A DNA stretch of 64,000 bases from the NCBI GenBank assembly GCA_018466975.1, contig CM031563.1, positions 744,001 through 808,000 on the forward strand, written 5' to 3'. Below the pieces are notes generated by a model. The model saw only the letters and a list, made by a program, of their open reading frames with translations, was not told the origin of the DNA and searched no databases. Shown here piece by piece: positions 32,414 to 44,026 of this stretch; positions within the stretch are counted from its first letter, which is position 1, and every line of letters starts with the position of its first letter. Origin of the DNA: Sparassis latifolia. Taxonomy: Eukaryota > Basidiomycota > Agaricomycetes > Polyporales > Sparassidaceae. Position numbers and translations under genes: made by a program.

Positions 32414-34594
32414 TCAGTTAGCAACGTCGAGGAGCTGCAAATGCCTCGTGAGTCCAGATCTGGAGCACAAAAGATGGGATGGCTCACCTGAGCTGCAAAG
32501 CGCGCGACGTTCCCGTTCTTGATCTTCTTGCACTCCTCCTGGACATTGAACCCACGCGGGGTGTGCAAGGTCCCTTCGAGGGCGTACCGATGCAGGTAAC
32601 TGGTCACCCATGTGAGTGAGCACGTTTGGACGGTATGCGGAATGCGGAATGCGGAATGCGGAGCACAGTAATGAACGGGTTTACAGAGGAGACAACATAC
32701 CGGAGACACATCTCCTCTTTGAAGTCCGCGTAGAGCTTGCGGTTGTACTTCCTCTATCAAGAAAGCAGTAGAATTGATGCAAGGTAGGATCAATGAGAGA
32801 GGAATGGGGAGAGGGGACGGGGAAGACCGAGGGGAGAGGAAAATGTGGCACTCACCTCTTCTCTCCTTGCTTGCTCTTCGTACGTGTGACTCTGGTGCAT
32901 GACGAAGTGATCGGCCAGGACATAGAAAGAGACGCCGCTGAGGTACATCTCGAAGAGACAGGCGGCCTTGTTCGCGCCATACCCTGTGAAACGCTCATCA
33001 CACCTATATACCCACGCGTTAGCGCAATTCAGATAAATGCACGCCGGGCAGTATGGTAAGCACGACAAGGATAGGAGAAAGATTGGGGATTCCACTTACC
33101 AAGTAGCGCGTCTACTGACGATGACGTACGGTTCATATGCGCTCTGATACGTTGTAACTCTGTAAACAGTGCCCGAGCGCGGCGGGAGCGCGTCGTACTG
33201 CATATAGTCTGTACTGTTGTGCCCAGCAGCCCAAGCCGCGTGGAAGGGCTCGACGAGAGGTGGAGCGGCACGAGTGAGCAGCAACAGAGTCTATACGCGT
33301 AGGCTCATGGACGTGAGGCCAAGCAATAGTTTAAATGTAGGCATCATCAAAAACACACCTCCTTGTCAGTAGGGAAGCTGCGCTGGTCCATACCGTCCTC
33401 CTGCCTCACATATTCAAACGCAGGCACCACAAGCGCAGCCCTTCCTTCTCTGAGCTTCTGAACGAGTTCTACATTGCCTATGTCCATAGTCGAGGTGTTC
33501 AAGGCCGCATTCCCAGTAGTCGCTTCTTGACCTTCATCCACTTTGAAACCGAGAGATGTCTTGACACCCATCCTCAAGCCAGCCTCGAGCTGCGCATCCA
33601 ATTCAGACTGCAGCGCAGAGTCCGACGGGTGAACTCGGCAGAGCGCGTCACGCAGGGCACTGCGCCAATCCGTACATACGGCGAAGTCGACGTCGAGCAT
33701 CATCACGAACTCCGTGCGAGCGAACAACCTTGCCGCGTTGCGCCACAGGTTGAACTGTCTTCCTCCGGCGCTAACACCTTCTCCGTCGTCTTCGTCGGCA
33801 TCTCTGTTTTTACCACGTGAGGTGGAGGCGGGGGCAGCGAAAGGTGAGAGGGCAAGGTGGACGTCAACATATGTCGCGAAGTGCGGCGAGGACGTGTACA
33901 GTGCATGCAAGCTCTGGAGTGTCTTCACGGAAGGATGGGTAGCCGGCAGAGAGGAGAGCGAGGCCTGAGAGGGGAACGGAATGTGGATGGTGACAGAGAT
34001 TGGGCCTGCATATGCGCCCAGGTGTCATAGCAAGTGGTTCGTATACAGGAATTTGACCCTGACATTTTAATACACACCTTGGTATCGTTCCACGAGCTGT
34101 CGGAAGACTTTGAATCTGTTGCTTGTTACGAGCGTGGTGATTGTCACGTCTTCTTCCTCGATCTTCCCCGTTGCTCTGTAGTAGAAGGGAATGATGCGCG
34201 TCGGGTGCATGGCTCCCGCGAAAGCCTTCGCTAGGAACGTATCCTCAAGCATCGGGGTGGACGCAGCGTGATCCATACCAAGACGCTGCACAAGCTCAGA
34301 CGAAGACCAGTACATCGGAGAAGTTACGAGTCCCAGAGGCCAAGAATCACTATGAGCTGGTAGCGGAGGGATGCCTTCCAGATCTGGTTTGTCAATCATT
34401 GCGTATCTATGAGCGGATCGAGGACCAGAGGGAGCGTTTGAGCCGACCAGGCCGAAAGTGTACAATGAGAGAGGCGACAATAACGTGGCAAAGGGGTAAA
34501 AGAGTATTTTCTGTGTCACTAATACCACGGCGCACATAGTGTAAGCCAGAAGGAATAGCTGGAACAAGCGAGAGACATGGGCAAATATCGTCAT
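32414..34594 (-). CDS. Glycosyltransferase family 49 (LARGE/B4GAT1-like)
   Basis: Several exons encode a type II membrane protein. The N-terminus MTIFAHVSRLFQLFLLAYTM with the following VVLVTQK forms a signal anchor. The luminal part contains VTITTLVTSNRFKVFRQLVE, SVTIHIPFPS, a MLDVDFAVCTDW segment with the DxD-type metal motif, VVPAFEYV, PYVIVSR, CDERFTGYGANKAACLFEMY and VMHQSHTYEEQARRE. This order matches GT49, whose animal members act on dystroglycan glycans in the Golgi; fungal acceptors are unknown. The last exon ends LLDVAN before TGA 32416-32414. The intron near 32597-32700 contains four AATGCGG units in tandem. The first 22 codons and about 105 bp upstream are duplicated at 36441-36620. 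Confidence 0.85.
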
Positions 34595-35048
34595 GTCCGG
34601 CAGTCTGAGCGTTTAGGTTTGTACAATTCTTTTGGCCCAAGATAGTACTAGGTCTGTCGGTCGTAGGGTAACAATAGAAGCGGGATAGCACTTGGCGAGA
34701 GCACAGTGATGTTTGCGGTTGGCCGGGAAGAAGCCTGGCATGGGGAGGGGAAGAAAAGGGGACAGGGGGGAAAGAGAATTGTGCAACCTCCACTTCTTCC
34801 GACAGCAGTCTTCATGGGATAGGGCTCCCATTGCAGCACACCTACCGCCTACCGCGATGCCATGGGATCTGCAATGCAAGCACGAGATCTCTCCGTCGCA
34901 CAAGGCAGCAGGCTTTCAGCGACCGGGTTCCTACAGCCAAGGTCGGTAATGCTCAAGATACAATACATATATCTATACCTATATGTACTGTACTTAGCAT
35001 ACAAGCAAGCTGTGCACAGAAAAATCAGGGAGAAAGAGAATTATACAT

Positions 35049-36176
35049 TCATCGTCCTAATATTCGGGCAAGGAGGCGCCGCCATTCATCATTGGTAGTC
35101 AGCTTGCTATGAAAATGACATCCAACAAGGCAACCGGCAGTGTCAAACACAGGGCTTCCCGCCTCTCCAATGAGCTGTGCATTGTCTATACCTTCCATGG
35201 GAAGAGGCACAGCAGCATCTGGAAGGTGAGAATCATGTCAGCGTATGGAACATGGGTGAACTAGTGAGTTTACCGGTGATAGCAATGTAGGGCCTATTGC
35301 CCCTCACGCGCGCACGTTCACGCGGGAAGAGGACACGCATGAAATTCGTCGGGAGGCGCTTCATGGTGCATGGATCAAAGATTTGGACATTCAGTATGCC
35401 ATGCTTTTCGCGCAATGCGCCCAAGGGAGAGACAATTGAACAGGTCAATATCCTCAAATGTCTCCTCAAAAAGCGCAATATCCGAGGTGGGCGAGGGATA
35501 CCATCGAATATGCACTTGGACGTTCAGCCGAGTGAGCGACTCACTATAGAGTATTGGCTCTGTCTGGCAGCGGCTGAATTCTGGTATCAGAGTCTGTGAG
35601 CACTTTCTTTGACAAGAAGTATGTCTAGCAATGCCAGCGAGAGTATAGGTTGTAAATACACACCAACTATAGTAAGTTGCTTGAACCACATTGCTTTTCG
35701 TATAAGATCTGCCGGTTCTCGGAGTGCAGTCTGTACGAGCAGGCGGCCTAAGAGCTCCTTCCGCTGAAAACATTCATGAGCAACTCCAAAATTCACAGAA
35801 ATCGTATGAGATAAGACTAACCACGACTTCCTTGACTCCCAATGTCTTTGCAAGTTTTTCGTAGTCCAGATAGCCATCCTCGTCGAGAGGGAAATGAAGT
35901 TCCGTATATTCCTCACTGTAGGGAGAATCAAAGAAATGAATACGAATTAATCTGATAAATAATAGGGGTTTAGTGATGCACAAGACACTAGCATTCATTT
36001 TCAGTAAGCGTACTTGTGTGCAGGAGAGGCCCACTCTGCATCAGAATTCCGACGAGTGCGAGGTAGGCAGGTACAGGTGGGACAATGATGATGGGCACGA
36101 GTTGCAGTGTAACCAGGAGGCCTGGAGCAAGCCTCCATGTACGTTGGCGGGGGTTCCAGGGGCATTTTGAAAGCAC
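35049..36176 (-). CDS. Uncharacterised protein with an N-terminal membrane segment
   Basis: About five exons join in phase. Exon 1 gives a hydrophobic segment (LAPGLLVTLQLVPIIIVPPV then PAYLALVGILMQSGPLL). The soluble part reads RIHFFDSPYSEEYTELHFPL, DEDGYLDYEKLAKTLGVKEV, RKELLGRLLVQTALREPADL, VQIFDPCTMKRLPTNFMRVL, NRPYIAITG, and a last exon DAAVPLPMEGIDNAQLIGEA with GSPVFDTAGCLVGCHFHS, ending RILGR before TGA at 35051-35049. I do not recognise the family. The IGEAGSPVFD..CLVGCHFH pattern is reminiscent of the serine loop of trypsin-like proteases (GxSGSPVF) but Glu-Ala replaces the usual residues and no His/Asp partners were confirmed, so no enzyme call is made. Intron positions in the middle are partly tentative. 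Confidence 0.6.
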
Positions 36177-36440
36177 CAGTGATCGTCCTTGAATTATGAG
36201 ATGCGTTAGAGTACTAAATAGTTCTACATTTGAGTGTTAAGTGAAAGGGAGAGATGTTTTATAATCGCTTGTTCCGCACCTGTAAGGCCTCCCCGTACCG
36301 AAATCGGAACGGAGGCACCCACCTTGCTGACTAAGGCCCCGATCGGATGCGCTGGTTTTGCCCAGGTTGACGGCCTTGAGGAAATCCAGAGACCAGTTCA
36401 GAATATTTCCGCAGGTCAACAAGACTTGTGGAGATCGGCA

Positions 36441-36620
36441 GCGCATATAGTGTATGTCAGAAGGAATAGCTGGAACACGCGAGAGACATGGGCAAATATC
36501 GTCATGTCCGGCAGTCTAAGCGTTCAGGTTTATGCATTTCTTTTAGCCCAAGATAAGTACTAGGCAGTCTTGAAATGCCCCTGTCGTAAGGTAACAAGAG
36601 AAGCAGTATAGCACTTGGCG
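36441..36620 (-). pseudogene. Truncated partial copy of the GT49 gene 5' end
   Basis: The 180 bp are about 85 percent identical to 34530-34699, covering the first ~22 codons of the GT49 gene and about 105 bp of its upstream DNA in the same orientation. The copy still starts with ATG (36505-36503) and MTIFAHVSRVFQLFLLTYTI but then runs into unrelated sequence and stops. It records a local duplication of the GT49 promoter and signal anchor. Confidence 0.85.
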
Positions 36621-37443
36621 AAGTTCAAAAGTTCCAGGAGATATGCTGTCAGAGGCAGAGGTAACAGCTCAGTGCCAGTGCGATATAAGACAATCGGCTC
36701 TTCCGGTAGACCTGCAACAAATCGGAGTCATTCTTGAGTTAAGTCCACCAGGGATATAAAGAGTACGATTTCTGACGTGAACCAACTTCAACCAAGTGGG
36801 TGAAGGAACAATGTTCAAGTTAGTCTTGAACGCTTTTAAGTACAACTGGCGGGTGGATTGCTTACTGACAATCTGCTATTCACTGACAACTCCAGGAGCT
36901 AAGTGAGCAACAATTGATGTTTTGTCAGGCAATTCTCCAAGGCAGCTGGCTGAAGTTCAAGCCCAGTGGAAAACGCGTCTTGCGAGATCGCAGCAAGTCG
37001 CACGAGGTCGTGGCTGTGACCAGCTGCGACCAGCTGCGAGAATTTGGACTATATGCGATCTTGAGCGAGCCCAATCAAACGTGGTCGCAGGCTAGCACAG
37101 TGCCAAGCGGGAGAATCGAGGCATTTCGCATCTAGTCGAATATTAAGCGCTCAAGGACGATTCTGAGGTAGGTAGGTAATAGGTAGGTAGATTACCTTCA
37201 ATTGGAGTTCTGCCGCATTGAACGCGACGCGTCACACAAACGTCACACAAGATCGCGGCAGCGTGATTCCGACTGAGCCCGTCTTGTCTGACCCAGAACA
37301 TCCACCGCTTCTCAAATGTTTCGAATTCCCATGTCGACAATTCCCACCGGCCTGGAGTTCCTCCTTGGTCACCACCATCAAAGGTTAGCAACGAGCAGTG
37401 ATAAGCTACTCACGTACTGATCAGCATCTGACAGCAGTTGGCG
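36621..37443. other. Intergenic, no gene seen
   Basis: No ORF with family features. A short GGTAGGTA/TAGGTAGG microsatellite lies at about 37166-37190. The right end should hold the F-box gene promoter. Confidence 0.4.
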
Positions 37444-39279
37444 ATGATGGACTTGAGAGCGCTAGGCAGTGTCGACGGTATGCTGGAAAGCATAAGTGTC
37501 GTGCAGTTGGCGGAAGCCTTGCTTGATAAATTACAGAAACAAGCGGCATCATTGAGGTGCGCGACATCGTCGCCAATTCATTTAATTGCTGACTTTCTCT
37601 CCAAAGCATGGACCTGGTTAGTGGCTGAGTCTGGTGCAGACCTTGGACATCCTTGGATGCTGACCGCGTACTTTTCAGATCGTGGAGCTGACAAAGATTG
37701 TCACGCACTCTCTTACAGTGATTCGCGGAGCTCATAATTCTCTCGCTTCCGTTAACAAGCTGCCTCTCGATGTCTTCAGCATCATCCTGCAGCTCGTTTC
37801 AAATTCATTGTACTCGCTAGCCGACTACAGAACTTGGGATGTCTACGAGCTCCCTCCCTGGCTATCTCCATACGTGGAACCATATTCCATCATCGACCTG
37901 ACACACGTGTGCCGTCATTGGCGTAATGTCGCGTTGGACCTTCCTTCACTATGGGCTAACGTTGCCGATTCTTCATGCGACAAGCCAGTTCTTCACACCC
38001 TACTAGATCGTTCACGAATGGCACTTTTAAACGTCTTCATGGAAAATTACCCTCTTCCATTTGTCACTAGACTTATGACTCTGATGGGCACCGTGTGCGG
38101 AGCGTTTGGTGGGAAGGACACTGCAATGAGCATGCTCCGCAATTGTTCAATTTTCCTGCTCCCGCTATAGAGTCGCTCGTACTCATGGAGTTCGGGAAGC
38201 TCAAGGACACGCCTATTGTTCCTGTCTTATTATTCCACGGGAATGCACCTCGAATACGGCAATTGTTCCTACAGCGCCTCTCATGGCTACCCAGCAATGA
38301 ATTCTCATCCCTCACCCAACTCCACCTCGCCTCGTACAGTGGCCCAGGTCTTTCTTCCGCGGTATTAACTCTACTCGGTCGAACTCCCAACTTGAGGGAT
38401 CTCATCCTATCCCACCTTCGCGACTTATCGGTGCAACCCGAATCCCGAGTAATACCCTTGATGCATTTACGCACATTCTTATATCGGGAAAACTCGGCGG
38501 GTTTCGCTCCAATATTTCAACACCTCACTCTCGGGGTCGAGACGGCGTTGAAGATCTACTACCTGCAGCCATCGGAAGTTGCTGTTCCTTGCGGACTTTC
38601 GCCCTTACCTGTGGCGCAGAGCATCACCAAAATTGCTATCCTCCAGTGGACGAACAGCCAGTGGATGGACATGTCGTCCGTACTGGCAGTGGGCCCGCAG
38701 TCCGGTGTAGACATAGGCATGTTCGAACCACAGTCACAACAGATGGTTGACGCCATGTTCGCGCTGGTCCGCGATGAGCTGCCCTGCGTTCAAGTTCGAG
38801 AACTTTGGATCATGGAGATCCGATGTGCGTTGTCGAGCCGGCATGCCGATCTCGCAACGATGCTGCGATGCATGCCCAACTTGGAGAAAATGGTGGTTCT
38901 GGAGGAGAACCTCACCCAGATAGTCCATGCTCTCCTATGGTCTAACCAACTACCCGACCCATCTTCTCCGCGCAAGCCCATGACGCTGCACATCATCATT
39001 CATCGTGTTGACGATGACCTGGAAACGTTCATGTTCCATATACCGCAACTCATAGAGCTTGGTATCACCCATCTCACCATTGGCTTGCTTCGGGGCCGCA
39101 CCTGCCTTCGGCTCAAGCATCGACCAGGCTTATTTGAAGAGTTTGGATTTCAGTCGGTGGTGTATGTGCACCATCAGGAGTTACCGATCATGGACATGCC
39201 GACAGCGTGCACGACCAGTCAACATCTCCACTGGCTGTCGTGGGAGAAGATTTGGAGAGACCTGGACTCGGAATTATAA
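37444..39279 (+). CDS. F-box protein with leucine-rich C-terminal region
   Basis: Exon 1 (37444-37556) ends KLQKQAASL. A 10 nt exon (37607-37616) and a long exon from 37679 give SMDLIVELTKIVTHSLTVIR followed by the F-box ASVNKLPLDVFSIILQLV, and DLTHVCRHWRNVALDLPSLW. F-box proteins bind Skp1 through this motif and present substrates to the SCF ubiquitin ligase. The remainder is a long LRR-like region (SLVLMEFGKLKDTPIVPVLL, SSLTQLHLASYSGPGLS, PNLRDLILSHLRDLSV, LIELGITHLTIGLLRG) ending DLDSEL. Between 38030 and 38095 the frame changes. A 38 nt GT-AG intron (38033-38070) restores it exactly, otherwise this would be a one-base frameshift. The target is unknown. Confidence 0.8.
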
Positions 39280-39626
39280 TTCGCAACTGCCGCAAGGTAT
39301 TCTACTGTCAGGTATACCCATTGTATGGCGATGTAAGTATACCCTCTTGATTAATGTGTGAAATTGTTTGCTGAGGCGTGGTATGGCAGTTGCATGGCAG
39401 TGTCATTCGGTCAGATTCTTCTTTAGCGTACAGTAAGTGTCTTGGAAAGTACCAGAATCTTCGCTTGTTTGTCGTTAGGATCGAAGGGCGACGACTTTGA
39501 CCCCCGGCGATACCACCTGAGTTGGTTCCCTTGCTTGGTCTGTAATGGGCGAAAATACTATAGACGCGTAATATCAAGCAATGAAGTATAATACATTCAG
39601 CACGGTCCCCTGAAACATCTCATAAA
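39280..39626. other. Convergent 3' flanks
   Basis: Short spacer between the F-box gene and the membrane protein gene, which end toward each other. Nothing further seen. Confidence 0.4.
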
Positions 39627-41586
39627 CTACACTTCCTCCTTACCCGGCCGTGGAGGGACCTCCCTCGATTTCACTCCATCTTCAACTTCCTTGACAGAGG
39701 ACCCGCTTGTCATGGAGGTTGGACGCACCTCCGCATGTGCATCACAATAGTTTGCTGTATAGATGTGAGCACGCAGGAGGGGTGAGCTGCTCGCAGGTCT
39801 AGATGTTCACCTTTTGCGCTGCGGCGGTTCACCAGCGTCGCCGCTGCGAACATGAAAATACCCCAGAATGCCCCGAACATAGATGCGTCGGCGACGATAA
39901 CCGCTGCAGAGGAACCGAAATCAGTATATACTAAGGCTATTGTGCAGTCGATAGGACACACAGATGATCAAGTCCAGCAACTCCTTCCTCTGCTGCACTT
40001 GGCACAAATAGCTGAGAGCAATCACTGCCGAAGACTGATTCGCAGTAGGGATGATAGGGCTGTCGGGCGATGAACTCAGCATTCCAGTACGTAGAACCTG
40101 AGCGCCTGGCTCTAACGGGTCCTGCCATAAGTATAGAGCAGGGTTCTGAGAAAGCTCAGCGGAAACGGGGTCATTCCTGTCTATTGTCGCGTTGAGCAAC
40201 TCCGGGGAGGCAAAAATATTGCCGACGTTCCAGATGCCGATATCAGCCAGAAATGCTGCAGTCAGCGCCTGGAGATAGTTTGAAGAGGAGCCGTTCAGTA
40301 TAACAGGAAGGTTGACTTGACCCATATCATAGTCAAGTATTGAGTCATTGGAGAACACCGCCTGGAAATCATTGGGCGACAGCATCAAGTTGTACTGCTG
40401 GGCTTGTTGGTCTGAAGAACTTGCTCCACTGGCTCGTTGGAAAGAGACGTTTCCCGATGCTAGGAAGCTGTCAATGGCCGCAGATGAGTTGGCAGAGGCA
40501 GCAATAATGCCGACTATTAGGTCATATGCCAGCAAGTCGAGGGCCTCCTGGAGTATTACGGAGGCGTCAGAATCGGTAAGAATCATTCCGGAAGGGATAG
40601 GGAGCATGTTCGTTGTGTAGGCTAATTCGAAAGCAGACTCAGGAAAGCCGTCACCTTGACACCAAAAGACAATCTGGAAGGATTCATCTGAGCACCAGGA
40701 ATGTCATCGCTGTAGAATAGGACATACCTGGCCCTCCACCATCTTCTGTAGTCTACTCACAAAGACACTAGGCTGGACTTGCATCGTCTCAACGTTGCAT
40801 ATAGAAGCAAGAGTGTTTCCAGAGTAAGTCAAGCCATACACTGGTTTCCTGACCGGAGAAACTCCATCCTGCAGGAGAACTAAGGCGTATTCAAACGTGG
40901 TCACATTCGTGCCGAATGAATCTCCGAGAAGGAACTCATGCGCTTGACAGTTGGTAGCATACGTATGACTTCGCGAAAATCGAGACCTACACTTACTGTC
41001 AGCCATACGGCAAGTGAACAGCGAAGTGTGTGGACGAACCACCAGTATTTGTCTGTAACATTAAAATCTTGGCTGAATGTTGTCACAGTTTCATACCCTA
41101 CCGCGACAACTGAAACACGCCGAATTACTAATTAGTGAAACGATACGGTGACAAGGAGAAACTTAACCGTTAACCACTGTCATTATGATGCCGACCAAGC
41201 TTGCAAGCACCAGAGCCACGATAGTGAAATGCGGCCATGGATAGACCTAAGTCATACTCAGTCCTGCTGCAACACGCTGACCGAGCGGTAGACAAGTACC
41301 CTGGTGATCGGATATGCAAACTGTATACGGGGAAAATGCATGTCGAGATTCGTCTAGAACAACATACCTGCAAGGCCGCGGTTATATATTTGCGCATCTC
41401 TGGGGTGCCATTCGCTCGCTAGTCAGCAAGGGCCATGGGTTCGATAAAAATGCATGTCAGGGCTTGACACTATCCACCGCAGTTCCATGCGGATACCTCT
41501 GTTGTGGTTTGAAGCGGTATGTCTGCAATCCGCCGCACTCGTGCGAGGTCGCTGGATATACGTGCCTGAGCATCTTTGTCTTCCAT
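39627..41586 (-). CDS. Fungal two-membrane-span hypothetical protein
   Basis: The core is clear. A membrane segment VYPWPHFTIVALVLASLVGI with IMTVVN is followed by VAVGYETVTTFSQDFNVTDK and YWWFVHTLRC, an extracellular-type domain rich in N-glycosylation sites (NVSF, NDS, NGSS, NATI, NQSS), then SAAVIVADASMFGAFWGIFM as the second span, and a charged tail ending PPRPGKEEV before TAG 39629-39627. This layout recurs in Agaricomycete genomes as an unnamed membrane protein. The N-terminal exons (MEDKDAQARISSDLARVRRI from ATG 41586, then RANGTPEMRKYITAALQ and FAYPITRVLVYR) fit in phase but one intron there would be only 35 nt, so the start is tentative. Function unknown. Confidence 0.65.
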
Positions 41587-42422
41587 GCCTCCGTACAACA
41601 GAAGACGCTCGTGAAGAATGGACTAGAAAACATACCATGTCAATGAGGTCCCTCAAAGTGGACCTGCAGTCTGTGAATGCACAGGAGACGTACCTTTCCA
41701 GCCAACATATGTTTCCCTACCCAGGGACAACTTATGAAGAGAACGCTCAAACGCCTCTGAACATTTCCACCGCAGCGCTCTCAAAGGAAAGCTCCGCCGT
41801 CGCCGATTTGCTGACGAGGAAGGAAACGTGAAGTAACCACTGACGGCACATGTGAAGTGGCTGCTCCCCAGCATGTTCTATCATAGTTCACTCAGGTGTG
41901 AGATACACGTCTTCAACCGGCGCAACCACGACTCGCAGGTGAGCCCGTCCTGGTGCGTCCGCCGTGTACCGAGGTTCCGAGGCCGTGGCTCCCAAAGAAC
42001 ATATGATAGGGCGGTGACGGCCGCCGCAGGGGTCCATACACACTGGACTCACGAAAGACAAGTGATTGTGAGGCAAGAGTTGACTTCTAATTGTTTGGAG
42101 GCACGTACCAGAATCATTGATGTCCGTCAAAAGCAAAACAAAATAGCAGTTCATGGAGTAGTGCTGGTGGAGACTGATTCACTGGCACGAGAGAGATTCT
42201 AAAAATAGGTGGAGCCTCGCGTTCGGGAAAATCTCTACCAGTGTCGCATGCCGAAACCTCCCTCTCAAGAACGATGCACTCGTTCATTGGGTAGTCATCG
42301 ATGTAGATTCATGAAATTGCCATAGCATATACGGAACATGGGTGTCATGAAAGCGGTAAAAATAATAGCAGTCGAAAAGCCAGATCGCGGACCCACCCAT
42401 ACAGCCAGAGCGGCCCCCTCCT
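41587..42422. other. Intergenic, no gene seen
   Basis: Holds the presumed promoter of the minus-strand membrane protein and the 3' region of RPS5. Short ORFs only; a minus-strand stretch near 42110-42154 (MNCYFVLLLTDINDS followed by a GTACGT donor) could be a further 5' exon of the membrane-protein gene but could not be joined. Confidence 0.35.
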
Positions 42423-43372
42423 TCACCGGTTGGACTTCGCCACACGTTCCAGCTCGTCCTTTTTCTGTACGACAACAGTGAGATTCGCACTGACATAGGC
42501 GGAATGACTGGGGTATACCTTGATAGCGTAGGAGTTTGACGAGCCCTTTGCTGCATTGATGAGCTCGTCCGCAAGGCACTCAGCAACGGACTTAACATTG
42601 CGGAATGCAGACTCGCGAGTCTATGGGTGGAGATGTTGGCATCCACGATACAACATGAGAGGATAAGAAACATACACCAATTGTGAGAAGCGCGATGGCC
42701 TGGTTCACCCGGCGGAGAGGAGACACATCAACAGCCTGGCGACGTACCGTACCCTGCGAGCCGATACGAGTCGAGTCTTCTCGCGGGCCAGTGTTCACAA
42801 TGGCATCGACTAGGACCTACATCACGAAGTTTGAGTTTCGGCGAACACCGCGTGCTGGACAACAGCTGGACTCACCTGAATGGGGTTCTGGTCGGTGAGG
42901 AGGTGGATGATCTCGAATGCATGTGCTACGATGCGGACGGCAAGGATTTTCTTTCCACTGTTGCGACCCTTCATCATCAGGCTGGTTACGTATGAGCATC
43001 TGGTCTCCGTTTGCCCAAGTCAGAGGGGGCCGCACCTGTCCACCAACCGCTCAACGATGGGCATCTGACCCTTCTTGAATTGCTTCTTCGCGTAGCGTCC
43101 AGCGGTGTGGGGGACGTAGACGGCATGGCGGATCTGGATGTAGTCCGTCAAGGAGATGTCCTTTACTTCCACGCTGTGCCAATGCAATCCCAAGTATCGC
43201 CGCAAAACATAGGCAACAGGAAGCACAATTAATTGCGTACATAGTGAGACCTTTCTCCTGCATCAATTGTGTCATATTTGTGCACTCACTCTTGTGTATC
43301 CCACTTTCCGAAGAGCTTCACTTCGCCGTTCAGTCTGGAGAGATCCTTCGGTAGAGTTTGAACCGTGGCCAT
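42423..43372 (-). CDS. rps5: 40S ribosomal protein uS7 (Rps5)
   Basis: Six or so short exons give a protein of about 200 residues. uS7 binds the 3' domain of 18S rRNA in the 40S head and helps shape the exit site. Readable in order: [20 protein letters not shown] with [156 protein letters not shown] and the C-terminal [13 protein letters not shown] before TGA 42425-42423. The ATG is preceded by a pyrimidine-rich leader. The gene looks intact. It starts 654 bp from the divergent RRM-like gene, a spacing that could share control elements. Confidence 0.95.
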
Positions 43373-44026
43373 TTTGAGGAGAAGTATCCCGAAGAAGAGA
43401 CCGCAAAGACGTTCTGGGAGATGTGACAGAGGTTAACGGGTACGGCGAGCACAGTACCTGCACTTACCGCGATTGTTTGAGCTTGTTGTCTCCGCCACAG
43501 TGAACAAGGTTTGCTTCTCCCGGCTCTTGCCGAGCTGCTGTACAGTTTACCTCCTAATCTGGACAACCAGAACACGGTGCGCGTGACTGACGCGTGACCG
43601 CGACCTCTGTCCCTGCCAGACCGTGCCATGGAGGTCTTTTGCTCACGCTCTTATAATACATAGCCCCGATATAATATCGCTGAAGAGCTCTGATGCGCAT
43701 TTTTCCTGACCGTGCGCATGAAGCAAGATAATGAGCAGAAGTTTCCAGCAGGATGTACAGCACTTGAGGGTCTGTTTCGTACCATTCGTATGAGCACATC
43801 GGCAGTACTCAGTCTCGTGTGGCGATATGATTGATGGTCCCATGTCTGAACTTTCAGCTGGAGTGCGCGCGGCATGTTCGAATTTACGATCGACATGCGA
43901 TACTTTGACGAATCCGATCGACGCCCCCTTGCCTATAGCGACTGAGACAGGCGCCCCTCCTCTCTCTCCCCCCGACATCGACCACTCTATTTCCTCTCTT
44001 TCCCGTGCTGCCTTCCCCTGTTAACC
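43373..44026. promoter_or_regulatory. Divergent promoter region of RPS5 and the RRM-like gene
   Basis: No gene supported. The RPS5-proximal 150 bp is pyrimidine-rich on the minus strand as in highly expressed ribosomal protein genes, and the plus side has a CT-rich run (CTCTCTCCCCC near 43962-43975) before ATG 44027. Specific operator sites cannot be assigned. Confidence 0.4.

Noticed and set aside
43173..43290. A second intronic snoRNA in the first RPS5 intron
   Set aside because: The intron is longer than average, but I found no box C and box D in the right order and no terminal stem.
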